A stretch of 64,000 nt of DNA from JAHEZL01 sp964406465 (GTDB lineage Bacteria; Bacteroidota; Bacteroidia; Flavobacteriales_C; GCA-002722245). The stretch lies in contig CAYORT010000006.1 in the NCBI GenBank assembly GCA_964406465.1, forward strand, positions 70,761-134,760. The letters are read 5' to 3'. The translations under genes were made by a program, and so were the position numbers. The notes under the pieces are model-generated. The model had not been told where the DNA came from. It ran no database searches and saw only the letters and a program-made list of their open reading frames with translations. Shown here one piece after another: positions 33,392 to 41,615 of this stretch. The stretch's first letter is position 1. Every line of letters begins with the position of its first letter.

Positions 33392-33805
33392 ATGAACACG
33401 AACTTAAAAACTAACCTTTCCATTGAAAAGATTGTATTGGGAGCAATCGCTCTGGTTTCATTTAATGCATGCGATCCAGGTACCTATTACCACAAGATAG
33501 TAGAAAATCATTCTGCTAAAGACGTAAAACTGATTGTTAACGATTATAATACTGCAACAAATGATACAGTTGTATTAAAATCAGGTGCTATTGATACCGT
33601 GTATGAAAAAGATCAATTGGGAGGCTCTTCAAAAGATAAGAATACAACTTGCGAAACAGGTTATCCTACTTCATTTATTAATCCTAATGATTCAGATGTG
33701 GTAGATATCACTAACTCTCCTCATTGGATAAACCAAAAAACAGAAAAGGGTAAAAGTTTGTACGTCACTTGTAAATATATCATTGACGAATCTTCTTTTA
33801 AGTAA
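33392..33805 (+). CDS. small putative lipoprotein, unknown function
   Basis: A 137-residue protein not recognised. The N terminus MNTNLKTNLSIEKIVLGAIALVSFNAC has a hydrophobic stretch and a Cys at 27 in lipobox context (SFNAC), so it is probably a lipoprotein with a long n-region. The mature part is polar (HSAKDVKLIVNDYNTATNDTVVLKSGAIDTV) with a CETGYP and a VTCKY Cys that could pair. It is a single-gene unit: a strong terminator starts ten bases after its stop. No neighbours in the same direction. Confidence 0.7.
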   Translation: MNTNLKTNLSIEKIVLGAIALVSFNACDPGTYYHKIVENHSAKDVKLIVNDYNTATNDTVVLKSGAIDTVYEKDQLGGSSKDKNTTCETGYPTSFINPNDSDVVDITNSPHWINQKTEKGKSLYVTCKYIIDESSFK

Positions 33806-33815
33806 AAGTGAAGAT

Positions 33816-33857
33816 GCAAACAGGGGAAAATTATAATAATATTTTTCCCCTGTTTGC
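33816..33857 (+). terminator. terminator of the small lipoprotein gene
   Basis: GCAAACAGGGGAAAA pairs with TTTTTCCCCTGTTTGC across an AT-rich loop of about 11 bases, beginning ten bases after the stop codon. It could work in both directions. Confidence 0.88.
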
Positions 33858-33986
33858 TTGAAAATCGGAAAGCAAAATTTATTTGTATTGTTTAAATGAT
33901 GTTTCAAAATGAGTCGATATGTTAAATCCTATTTTGCAAGCAATCAATTTAAAACCATAATAGAACTAATTTGTAACGAAGTAAGA

Positions 33987-34041
33987 GAATTAAAAATTCG
34001 CTTTTCTCTTCTCTAAAAAAGCAGTAGTTCCTTCTGTAAAA
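33987..34041. repeat. 55-base copy left of the scaffold gap
   Basis: This 55-base sequence is identical to 34142-34196 on the other side of the N run. It is a copy of the last 52 bases of the enoyl-CoA hydratase gene (stop codon included) plus three bases beyond. Confidence 0.95.
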
Positions 34042-34141
34042 NNNNNNNNNNNNNNNNNNNNNNNNNNNNNNNNNNNNNNNNNNNNNNNNNNNNNNNNNNN
34101 NNNNNNNNNNNNNNNNNNNNNNNNNNNNNNNNNNNNNNNNN
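34042..34141. other. assembly gap of exactly 100 N
   Basis: A run of 100 N, a conventional placeholder length for a scaffold join of unknown size. Because the 55 bases on both sides are identical, the true gap is probably zero or negative. Confidence 0.97.
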
Positions 34142-34196
34142 GAATTAAAAATTCGCTTTTCTCTTCTCTAAAAAAGCAGTAGTTCCTTCTGTAAAA
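34142..34196. repeat. 55-base copy right of the scaffold gap
   Basis: Identical to 33987-34041. This copy is continuous with the enoyl-CoA hydratase reading frame and is the functional 3' end of that gene. Confidence 0.95.
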
Positions 34197-34918
34197 TCTT
34201 TGGTGCCGAAGCATTCTCCGAACAGTTTAATTTCTTCGGTAAAACCGTTAATGCCATCTTGATAATTGGCGTTTACAGCCTTGATGGCAGAGCTTAAAGC
34301 CATGGGCGAATTCTTCATTATTTTCTTAGCTATTTCATTAGCTTTAGCAATTAATTCAGCGGCAGCTACAACATGATTTACTAAGCCGTAATGCAAAGCA
34401 ATTTTAGCATCAATCATTTCGCCAGTAAGAATCATTTCCATCGCTTTTGATTTGCCAATGAGTTGAGGTAAACGCTGCGTTCCACCATAACCTGGAATTA
34501 CCCCCAGACCTACTTCTGGCAATCCCATTCTCGCATTTTCACTTGCAATACGAATATGGCAGGCCATCGCTAATTCCAATCCTCCTCCCAATGCAAAACC
34601 GTTGATAGCAGCAATCACTGGTTTAGAAAAGTTAGCTACTTTATCGAATAACAATTCGTGACCTTTAGCACTCAATTGCTTTCCTTGCTCGGTAGAAAAT
34701 TGTGCAAATTCTTTGATGTCGGCACCAGCAACAAAAGCTTTTTCTCCTGCACCGGTGATGATGACAACATACACTGCAGCTTCTTTTTCAATTTCGCTTA
34801 AGGCAGAATTTAATTCTTCAATGGTTTCTTTATTGAGCGCATTAAGTTGTTGCGGACGGTTGATGGTCAATGATGCAATTCCTTCTTCTGTGCTTAATAA
34901 GATGTTGTTGTAGCTCAT
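34145..34918 (-). CDS. enoyl-CoA hydratase/isomerase family protein
   Basis: A 257-residue crotonase-fold enzyme, the usual length. It hydrates 2-enoyl-CoA in beta-oxidation or related pathways. Motifs: INRPQQLNALN, GAGEKAFVAGADIKEF (oxyanion-hole region), AAINGFALGGGLELAMACHIRIA and ARMGLPEVGLGVIPGYGGTQRLP, with the two catalytic Glu of hydratases at GGGLELA and LPEVGLG. It ends with the GTTAFLEKR-like TEGTTAFLEKRKANF. The start is the ATG at 34918; the frame extends upstream only through the inverted repeat at 34938. The 3' end abuts the scaffold gap but is complete. Confidence 0.93.
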   Translation of the reverse strand: MSYNNILLSTEEGIASLTINRPQQLNALNKETIEELNSALSEIEKEAAVYVVIITGAGEKAFVAGADIKEFAQFSTEQGKQLSAKGHELLFDKVANFSKPVIAAINGFALGGGLELAMACHIRIASENARMGLPEVGLGVIPGYGGTQRLPQLIGKSKAMEMILTGEMIDAKIALHYGLVNHVVAAAELIAKANEIAKKIMKNSPMALSSAIKAVNANYQDGINGFTEEIKLFGECFGTKDFTEGTTAFLEKRKANF

Positions 34919-34937
34919 AATTGTGATTTGATGTTGA

Positions 34938-35036
34938 GGGCAATAGTTCCTTCGGGGTACCTCAGGATGACAACCACTATTCAAGTAGCACTTACCCAGT
35001 TTGTCATCCTGAGGTACCCCGAAGGAACTATTGCCC
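34938..35036. repeat. perfect 36-base inverted repeat (dispersed-repeat-like)
   Basis: The arms 34938-34973 and 35001-35036 are exact reverse complements, separated by 27 bases. Each contains CTTCGGGGTACCTCAGGATG. It fills the space between the ROK kinase stop and the hydratase start on the minus strand, so its RNA would form a very stable hairpin. The sequence resembles palindromic units found scattered in Bacteroidota intergenic DNA. Confidence 0.93.
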
Positions 35037-35042
35037 TTTATA

Positions 35043-36005
35043 TTATTTTCTTCCTTTACTTACTTCTTCAGCCGCTAATGCAGCTGCGCCAACAATTGCA
35101 GCGTTTGGTCCGGGTAAAGTTGATTTTAATAATTTCACTTTTCCTTTCCACATATGCAGCATAAATTCATTCATATATTTTTCTGTTGGCACCAGTAGAA
35201 CCTCATTGGCTTTAACCATTCCACCGTATAGAATAATTGCTTCCGGACGAGTAATGGCTACTAAGTTAGCCAAACCGATACCTAATTTTCTTGCTGTGTA
35301 ATCGAAGATTTCAATTGCTAATTCATCGCCATCTCTTGCAGCATCACCCACCATTTTACCTGTGATATTTTCTTTACCTACTGCTTTTAAAGTAGAGTTA
35401 CCTGTATAGTTTTCTGACATTTGTCGGGCTGTATTTACCAAACCTGTAACAGATGCATAAGTTTCTAAACAACCGTATCTTCCGCAGTTGCATAATCTTC
35501 CGTTTTCTTCTATGATGATATGTCCTAGTTCACCCGCAAATCCGTCATGACCATACACCATTTCATCATTTACAACGATTCCCGAACCTACGCCAGTACC
35601 CAATGTAATTACAGCGAAGTCGCGCATTCCTTTAGCGGCACCAAATAATTTTTCGCCTATCGCAGCTGCATTGGCATCGTTGGTTACAAAAACACTTAAA
35701 CCCGTTCTTTTTTCTACTTCTTTTTTCAATGGTAAATCACCTCTCCAAAGCAGGTTAACCGCTTCTTGAATCATACCATTATAGTAATTTGCGTTTGGCG
35801 CTCCGATACCAATACCTAAGCAAACTTTATCTTGATTGGCTTTAATTATTGTGTTGATTTCATCAGATAAAGTATCAACAAACATGTCGAAAACCGGATA
35901 AGCTTTTGTTGATAGATTTTTGTAGGCAACTACGTGTCCGTTTTCATCTACCAATCCAATTTCTGTGTTGGTTCCACCAATGTCGATTCCAATTGTGTAT
36001 TTCAT
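35043..36005 (-). CDS. ROK family sugar kinase (glucokinase-like)
   Basis: A 320-residue cytosolic kinase, probably for glucose or an N-acyl sugar. The phosphate-binding motif GIDIGGTNTEIGLV is at the N terminus. The ATP/active-site region includes FVTNDANAAAIGE (catalytic Asp) and VITLGTGVGSGIVV, and the ROK zinc motif is complete: ELGHIIIEENGRLCNCGRYGCLETYAS (given here in pieces: GHIII, CNCGRYGCLE). No DNA-binding domain precedes it, so it is an enzyme and not a ROK repressor. It starts 13 bases after the sensor kinase stop, so it may be in the same transcript. Confidence 0.93.
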   Translation of the reverse strand: MKYTIGIDIGGTNTEIGLVDENGHVVAYKNLSTKAYPVFDMFVDTLSDEINTIIKANQDKVCLGIGIGAPNANYYNGMIQEAVNLLWRGDLPLKKEVEKRTGLSVFVTNDANAAAIGEKLFGAAKGMRDFAVITLGTGVGSGIVVNDEMVYGHDGFAGELGHIIIEENGRLCNCGRYGCLETYASVTGLVNTARQMSENYTGNSTLKAVGKENITGKMVGDAARDGDELAIEIFDYTARKLGIGLANLVAITRPEAIILYGGMVKANEVLLVPTEKYMNEFMLHMWKGKVKLLKSTLPGPNAAIVGAAALAAEEVSKGRK

Positions 36006-36010
36006 ATAGG

Positions 36011-36040
36011 TTTAAAGTTTAATGTTCAATGTTTAAAATT
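36011..36040. repeat. TTCAATGTTTAA-type repeat at the kinase 3' end
   Basis: TTTAAAGTTTAATGTTCAATG followed by TTTAAAATT. The last codons and stop of the sensor kinase gene lie inside it. Same word family as 40911-40950 and 54219-54311. Confidence 0.6.
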
Positions 36041-39000
36041 GGTAATTCAATGAAGAAAGTGGTTCCAATATCTAATTTGCTTTCAAACCAAATTTTACCG
36101 TCGATACCTTCTATCATTTTTTTCACCATGGCCAATCCGAGTCCCATGCCCGAATTCTTTGTGGTGAAATTAGGAATAAAAATTTTCTCTTTATCGTGTT
36201 CAGAGATTCCTTTTCCATTATCGTTAATTTCAATGATGATTCTCTCCTCTACATTTTTAATTCTGATGTTGATTTTTCCGCCTCTATTTTCTGGAATAGC
36301 CTGAATGGCGTTTTTAACGAGGTTATTAAAAACACGCAGCATTTGATCTTTATCTGCTTTTACAAAAGTGTTTTTAGCCAAGTTTTCAATGCTTATTTTA
36401 ATGTCTTCTTTGTCGGAATATAATTGTTGGCAATTCTCTACGATATTTAGCATATCAACTTCTTCTAAGATAGGATCGGGCATTCTCGCGAAGTTTGAAA
36501 ATTCGGTAGCGATGTTCGAAAGTGTGTCGATTTGTTCAATTAAACTATTCGATATTTTATTTAATCTTTCTTCAAATTCTTGTTGAGGTACATCTTTCCA
36601 AAGTCGTTTCAAATATTGCACATTTAGTTTCATTGGTGTAAGCGGATTTTTAATTTCGTGTGCTACTTGCTTAGCCATCTCGCGCCATGCGCCTTCTCTT
36701 TCTGATTTTGCTAGTTTATCTGCACTTTCGCTCAGTTCTAAAACTTTTCTGTTGTATTCGGAAACCAAACTACCAATCTCATCTTTCCCTTGCCATTGAA
36801 TCATTTCATTGCGTTTGCCCAAGGAAATGTTTTTAAGTTTATCTTGAATAATGATAAGAGGTTTTGTGATATAATTTGACACTATTAATGCTGCGATAAG
36901 CGAGAAAACCACCAATAGTCCGTAGATGTTTACCAAGGCCACTAAGAAGTTAGAAATTTCTGTGCTAAGTTCATTTTGTCTCGAGAAGTAAGGTAAATTT
37001 AAGTATCCAATTACTTTTCCTTTTTCATTGAAGAAGGGAGTGTATGCCGACAAGTACGTCATCGATTCAATTTCTTCTTTTTGTGTGAAATGAGTTTTGT
37101 GTAAGAAGTGCATTTGATAAAAGGCCTGAGGCTGCATATTTTGTGATATCAAGCCTTTGCTAAAAATGTCGTTGCGCGACGAAGCAATTATTTTTCCGGT
37201 AGAATCGTACAAATTAATATCGCTAAAAAATATTTTTGAGTAGCGATCTAGCGTTTCCTTTATTAGCTCGATATTGTTAAAACCTTCTCGTCTTTTTAAT
37301 CGTCGTTCAACATCCATTTTTACCGACTTTATTTTTTCTGTTATGGCCTCTTCATTCTTTAAATTGTATTGCTTACTGATGTAGTAGATGGAACCAGCAC
37401 TTGTCATTGCGGCAGAGAAGAACAATAAAATTAACATGCTAAATTGAACTCTGTTTTTAAAAGATCCTTGTAGTGGTGATTTTGAGATGAAGTACGAGGT
37501 AGTAAATGAAATTAATGCAATAGAACAAAAGATAATGAAGAGATAAGAATACACAGAAAAGAGGTTCCACACCCCCCACGATTCTAAGCTGATAACAGTC
37601 GTTGAATTTTTATTTCCTTGATAGATCAAATGACTGTGTCCGTTTATTTCTATCCATTGGAATTCTTCATCTGTTTTGTTTGCGAAGGCTGAAAGTGAAA
37701 GAGGGTAGTGGTAAGAACCTGTATTGCTTGATAATTTTCCATTGTGGTATTTTGCCGATGAATATTCACTATTTAAGGTGTTATTCTCGGTTTCTTGATT
37801 CACCAAAAGCACCGGAAATCCTAATTCATCGGGTATGTCTTGAGGCTTTAGTGAAAGATAGAATTTGTGATCATCGGGCAAGGGAAATTTTGCGATGTAA
37901 GCGATATTATTTGCTAAGTTTTCTGAATGATATAGTTGTGGAAATATCATTTCCATTTTCTTCACAGAGCTGTCGTTGGCTATTCCAAATTCATATTTTT
38001 CCCAGTACTTATCGGAAAAGATTCCCTTGAAATATTTCATAGTGAGCAGCGAGTCGTCGATGTACAATAAAACACTATCCTCTTTTATTTTTTGGGCAAC
38101 ACTTTGAAATAGATATTCGGCAATTGGATCGCGGTTAGTCGACATCAAAGTAATTTTTTGCTTGCGGTATTCTTCTTCTTTTCTTTCCAAACTATTTTCC
38201 AGTGCAGCTGAAACATATAATGAAATAAATAAGATGAGGAAAACAGTAGAGCTTAATTCAAAGACATGATAGCCTTTGTATATTCTGTAGAAAAGTATTG
38301 TTACAACGGGCAAAATTAGCAGCAAACCAAAGATGTCATCTATTTCATCAAACCATAAATAGAAGATTAATCCTAGTAGTAGATTGATGGCTGCAAAAGT
38401 TAAAATATTTTTTTTTGCAATGTTATTTTCGCGCAGTGTTTCGGCAGCTTTTGTGCATAGTAAAAAGAACGAATACAAAAGAATAAGTATGATGAAGAGG
38501 CAAATTAAACTGTAAAAATCTAGTGCAAAAATTTTCTTTACATCTAGCTCCACGTTCGAGTTGAATACCATTAATTCAATGGTTTCAGAGAGAAGTAACG
38601 ACGAGCTAAGAAGCAATAGAAGCGTTAAGAAAGTAAATATTTGAGGAGCTCTTTTTAGTTTTATTTCATGATGTGTAATGAACAACAACAAGCAAAAAAT
38701 GAAGATGCTATGCAGCAATAGATCACCTAATGAAGGAAGCCAACTTGAGTATGCAAATAATTCGGGCGCAAAAAGTTTTTCTTCGTTTAGGTAAAACGGA
38801 AATTTGGTTTCAAGTAGAATATATCGCAGTGCAAAAAGAATTCCTATAAAAAATAAGTTTTTACTAAGTGCAGAAAACGAAAGATTTTTAACCAAGTGAT
38901 AGAGACAGAAAAGCAATAGAATAAGCGCGATAAATTCTAGCACTGAATAGCTAGAGTTGGCGCTATTTTCAATCATGGAGAAATCAAGATGCAGATAGTT

Positions 39001-39546
39001 TTTTGATAAGGATGAAAATTCACTTTTCTTGTCGTCGATGGTTAAAGCAACGTTTTTGGGCAGTGAGAATTTATTTTGAAATGCTGTTTTGATGTATGAA
39101 TTTTCAAAGGGATGTTCGTGCTTGATACAAAGCAATCCAACGTAAATCTTTTTGTTGTATTGAACCGAAAATTTTTCATAATAACCTCCAATCGAATTAA
39201 AGAAGCCGTCTTTTTGTTGCAGTAAATTATCTGTTGGCTCTTCGTTGTTGGTCCAAAACTGTAAAAGAGAATCTTTGTAGATGAACAAACTAATGCCTTC
39301 GTTTTGGTGGAGCGCATAAAGTCGAGCTAATCCCGTGCTTCGCAAATCATCTTCGTTTTGCGTAGTGAGTTGATCTACTTCTTGTCGTAATAATTTTTGC
39401 TGAGCACTTAGTTCTTCGGCAAAATTGTGAATCAATTTTACGTTTAACTTTTCGGCGCTATTTTGGTAATGAAAAAAGGAAGTAATAAGCAGCAAAGCTA
39501 TCGCTAAACAGCTGCTTATTACAATATTTTTTCTTGATATAATCAA
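36019..39546 (-). CDS. very large NtrY-like sensor histidine kinase
   Basis: A 1175-residue inner-membrane kinase. It has one N-terminal membrane helix, an extracytoplasmic loop of about 170 residues, then a block of about eight helices (residues about 200-445), a second extracytoplasmic region (about 450-655), two more helices, a third sensor loop (about 720-865) and a last helix leading into HAMP. The dimerisation/phosphoacceptor motif is AKQVAHEIKNPLTPMKLN with His near 963. The ATPase domain has the N box VFNNLVKNAIQAIP, G1 INDNGKGIS and G2 GMGLGLAMVKKMIEG. The H-box type (HEIKNPLTP) matches NtrY/two-component nitrogen-type kinases. No response regulator is adjacent. It lies seven bases downstream of the third AIM24 gene. 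Confidence 0.92.
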   Translation of the reverse strand: MIISRKNIVISSCLAIALLLITSFFHYQNSAEKLNVKLIHNFAEELSAQQKLLRQEVDQLTTQNEDDLRSTGLARLYALHQNEGISLFIYKDSLLQFWTNNEEPTDNLLQQKDGFFNSIGGYYEKFSVQYNKKIYVGLLCIKHEHPFENSYIKTAFQNKFSLPKNVALTIDDKKSEFSSLSKNYLHLDFSMIENSANSSYSVLEFIALILLLFCLYHLVKNLSFSALSKNLFFIGILFALRYILLETKFPFYLNEEKLFAPELFAYSSWLPSLGDLLLHSIFIFCLLLFITHHEIKLKRAPQIFTFLTLLLLLSSSLLLSETIELMVFNSNVELDVKKIFALDFYSLICLFIILILLYSFFLLCTKAAETLRENNIAKKNILTFAAINLLLGLIFYLWFDEIDDIFGLLLILPVVTILFYRIYKGYHVFELSSTVFLILFISLYVSAALENSLERKEEEYRKQKITLMSTNRDPIAEYLFQSVAQKIKEDSVLLYIDDSLLTMKYFKGIFSDKYWEKYEFGIANDSSVKKMEMIFPQLYHSENLANNIAYIAKFPLPDDHKFYLSLKPQDIPDELGFPVLLVNQETENNTLNSEYSSAKYHNGKLSSNTGSYHYPLSLSAFANKTDEEFQWIEINGHSHLIYQGNKNSTTVISLESWGVWNLFSVYSYLFIIFCSIALISFTTSYFISKSPLQGSFKNRVQFSMLILLFFSAAMTSAGSIYYISKQYNLKNEEAITEKIKSVKMDVERRLKRREGFNNIELIKETLDRYSKIFFSDINLYDSTGKIIASSRNDIFSKGLISQNMQPQAFYQMHFLHKTHFTQKEEIESMTYLSAYTPFFNEKGKVIGYLNLPYFSRQNELSTEISNFLVALVNIYGLLVVFSLIAALIVSNYITKPLIIIQDKLKNISLGKRNEMIQWQGKDEIGSLVSEYNRKVLELSESADKLAKSEREGAWREMAKQVAHEIKNPLTPMKLNVQYLKRLWKDVPQQEFEERLNKISNSLIEQIDTLSNIATEFSNFARMPDPILEEVDMLNIVENCQQLYSDKEDIKISIENLAKNTFVKADKDQMLRVFNNLVKNAIQAIPENRGGKINIRIKNVEERIIIEINDNGKGISEHDKEKIFIPNFTTKNSGMGLGLAMVKKMIEGIDGKIWFESKLDIGTTFFIELPILNIEH

Positions 39547-39553
39547 TTACAAA

Positions 39554-40228
39554 TTAGTTGTTTTTTCCTTCTGGTCTAAAAGGATAGGCCCATGCAGCCA
39601 TTGGTCCCGACTTACGCGTTTGTATCCATACTTTTCCTTCTCCACTAAATCTACACACCAATCCTTCTCCCGAGAAGAACAAAGATTTGTAGCCACCAAA
39701 GCGCGTAACTTGGTATTGCAATCCGCCGGTAAAAGCAACGATATTTCCTGTATCAACAACGTAAGAATCTTTAACGTCGATTTCTAAAATTCCACCGAAT
39801 GAGTTAAACCAAAGATCTCCTTGTCCGCTTACCTGTGCTAAGAATAAACCTGCCCCACTAAAAAATCCTTTGAACCCTTGCCATTTAGAATTTACGGTTA
39901 CCGATGGAGCTGAAGCTACAAAGGCAGAACTTTGTAAATAGAAAGTTTCAGTTCCATTCATGGGGTAGTGCACCAGGTCACCAGGAGAAGCCGGAGCAAT
40001 TTTAATTTCAGCATCGCCATTTTCGGCAGTAAAATCGTTGATGAAAATAGATTCGCCGGTGAGTAATCTACCCAAGCCACCTTTCATCTTGGTTTTCATT
40101 TTAAGGTTGGTATCCATCGTAGCCATTGCCGACGCTTCTACCTTTAAAGTTTTTCCAGAAGGAATTTTTACCGTTAGCAAAGCGTAATCGGGTTGTCCTT
40201 CAATATAATGTTCGAATGTGTTTTCCAT
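39554..40228 (-). CDS. AIM24/TIGR00266 family protein (third of three)
   Basis: A 224-residue protein of the AIM24 beta-sandwich family, whose mitochondrial relative supports inner-membrane organisation and whose bacterial role is unknown. Family blocks: DYALLTVKIPSGKTLKVEASAMATMD, GESIFINDFTAENGDAEI, GDLVHYPMNGTETFYLQSSAFVAS, WQGFKGFFSGAGLFLAQVSGQG, YVVDTGNIVAFTGGLQYQV and FSGEGLVCRFSGEGKVWIQTR. It has a C-terminal tail AWAYPFRPEGKNN. No signal peptide. One base separates it from the next AIM24 gene upstream. Confidence 0.92.
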   Translation of the reverse strand: MENTFEHYIEGQPDYALLTVKIPSGKTLKVEASAMATMDTNLKMKTKMKGGLGRLLTGESIFINDFTAENGDAEIKIAPASPGDLVHYPMNGTETFYLQSSAFVASAPSVTVNSKWQGFKGFFSGAGLFLAQVSGQGDLWFNSFGGILEIDVKDSYVVDTGNIVAFTGGLQYQVTRFGGYKSLFFSGEGLVCRFSGEGKVWIQTRKSGPMAAWAYPFRPEGKNN

Positions 40229-40229
40229 T

Positions 40230-40907
40230 TTATCTAGGTGTTAATCCTGGTGTTAGAGTAAATCCAAATGAGTTGTCGTTGTGTGATTGGCACCAAACAG
40301 TACCTTTTCCTTTGAAGCGGCAAACTAAACCTTCACCACCAAAATAAGAATTGATCCAGCTTGTTCCTGCCTTCGAGATGCTAAAATTTAAGGTTTCTTG
40401 AAAAGCCACAATGTGGCCTGTATCTACAATATATTCACCATCTACTTCGATAGGATAAATTGCTCCAAAAGAGTTTAAAATCACAGTGCCTTTGCCGCTT
40501 GCGCTCAACCAAAATGCGCTCTCTCCAGAGAATAAAGATTTAAATCCTTGCCAGTTGAACTCAATATTCACATCATGATCTGATGCAACATAAGAACCTG
40601 CTTGCACAATCAATTTATCTCCGTTCAATTCGTAAGTAAACATATCGCCAGGTAAGGCAGTTCCTAAATATACTTCGCCGCCTTGTGAACCTGCAGTGAA
40701 ATGATTTAAGAAAAAACTTTCGCCCGAAACCATTCTTTTCAAGGCTTTCATGATACCACCAGAATTTTTCTTGTGTGTGGTGGTTTCAATTTGCAAATTG
40801 TCGCTCATCGCAATCATTGCTCCAGCTTCTGCCGTGAATGATTCTCCGGGAAGAAGAGTAACTTTTGCAGCTGCTGCACCCGGACCTTTTTCTATCTTAA
40901 CATTCAT
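40230..40907 (-). CDS. AIM24/TIGR00266 family protein (second of three)
   Basis: A 225-residue paralogue of the genes on both sides. Blocks: KVTLLPGESFTAEAGAMIAMS, MVSGESFFLNHFTAGSQGGEVY, GDMFTYELNGDKLIVQAGSYVAS, WQGFKSLFSGESAFWLSASGKG, YIVDTGHIVAFQETLNFSISK and FGGEGLVCRFKGKGTVWCQSH. The three copies are clearly diverged, so the triplication is old. A 45-base gap with a TTCAATGTT-type repeat separates it from the first copy. Confidence 0.92.
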   Translation of the reverse strand: MNVKIEKGPGAAAAKVTLLPGESFTAEAGAMIAMSDNLQIETTTHKKNSGGIMKALKRMVSGESFFLNHFTAGSQGGEVYLGTALPGDMFTYELNGDKLIVQAGSYVASDHDVNIEFNWQGFKSLFSGESAFWLSASGKGTVILNSFGAIYPIEVDGEYIVDTGHIVAFQETLNFSISKAGTSWINSYFGGEGLVCRFKGKGTVWCQSHNDNSFGFTLTPGLTPR

Positions 40908-40910
40908 ATA

Positions 40911-40950
40911 ATTAGTTCAATGTTTAATGTTTAAAGTTCAATGTTAGCTG
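40911..40950. repeat. TTCAATGTT-type repeat between AIM24 genes
   Basis: A 40-base run of TTCAATGTTTAATGTTTAAAG-like words ending ATGTTAGCTG. The 3' end CAATGTTAGCTG recurs exactly at 54243-54254. Confidence 0.65.
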
Positions 40951-40952
40951 GA

Positions 40953-41612
40953 TTAAAAGAATTTGTTCAACCAGTTGGTTAATCCGCTTACACTGCGCGA
41001 TTGAATGATGATTTTTCCTTTGCCTTCAACGCGTGTTACTAAACCTTCGCCACCGAAGAAGCTAGAGAAAATACCTCCCGACAATTGCATTTTCAATTTC
41101 ATTTCTGGAGAGTAACCTACCAAATGACTAGAATCTACAATGTATTCGCCATCGATCTCTTTTTCTATCAAAGCACCGTATGCACCAAAAACAACTTTAC
41201 CGGTACCCGAAACTTGAAGTTTAAATAGTCCTTCACCCCCAACGAAAGAGGAGATGCCGGCCCATTTTACACCCAGCTTAATGCCTGGAGTGGAGGCTAC
41301 ATAAGCACCGCCTTGTAAGCAATAACTTTCGCCATTAAGCTCTAGTACTTTCATGTCGCCAGGAGTAGGCTGAGTTAGGGTAATGCGTTTTACTGCATTG
41401 CTGTTATTGGTGATGTGATTCACGAAGAAGCTTTCACCACCAACATATTTTTTTACCAATCCGCCAAAAAATCCTCCGTTCATTTTAGCTTCCATGGTTA
41501 ATTCGGCAGCCATGCTAGCCATTGCATCTGCTTCGGCTATTATGGTTTCACCGGGTTGTAAATCTACATTTACATATGTAAATGCTGGTTTTCCTGTTAA
41601 ATTAATTTCCAT
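40953..41612 (-). CDS. AIM24/TIGR00266 family protein (first of three)
   Basis: A 219-residue AIM24 protein. Blocks: TYVNVDLQPGETIIAEADAMASM, YVGGESFFVNHITNNSNAV, GDMKVLELNGESYCLQGGAYVAS, WAGISSFVGGEGLFKLQVSGTG, YIVDSSHLVGYSPEMKLKM and FFGGEGLVTRVEGKGKIIIQSRS, ending GLTNWLNKFF. The Gly-rich GG(L)FGG segment near residue 45 sits where the other copies have basic-rich loops. It begins three bases after the M48 protease stop codon, so the two are probably co-translated. Confidence 0.92.
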   Translation of the reverse strand: MEINLTGKPAFTYVNVDLQPGETIIAEADAMASMAAELTMEAKMNGGFFGGLVKKYVGGESFFVNHITNNSNAVKRITLTQPTPGDMKVLELNGESYCLQGGAYVASTPGIKLGVKWAGISSFVGGEGLFKLQVSGTGKVVFGAYGALIEKEIDGEYIVDSSHLVGYSPEMKLKMQLSGGIFSSFFGGEGLVTRVEGKGKIIIQSRSVSGLTNWLNKFF

Positions 41613-41615
41613 CTT

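Larger units (their letters stand above)
33806..34144. other. intergenic stretch with terminator and scaffold gap
   Basis: About 340 bases without a gene. It holds the terminator at 33816-33857, about 130 bases of AT-rich sequence with nothing recognised, one 55-base copy of the gap-flanking sequence, and 100 N. Confidence 0.8.

Noticed and set aside
34042..34196. Second copy of the hydratase 3' end as a gene duplication
   Set aside because: The copy is exactly 55 bases and touches the N run, so an assembly overlap is far more likely.
36196..38030. Plus-strand ORFs opposite the sensor kinase
   Set aside because: No start signals or family similarity; antisense shadows of a strong coding frame.
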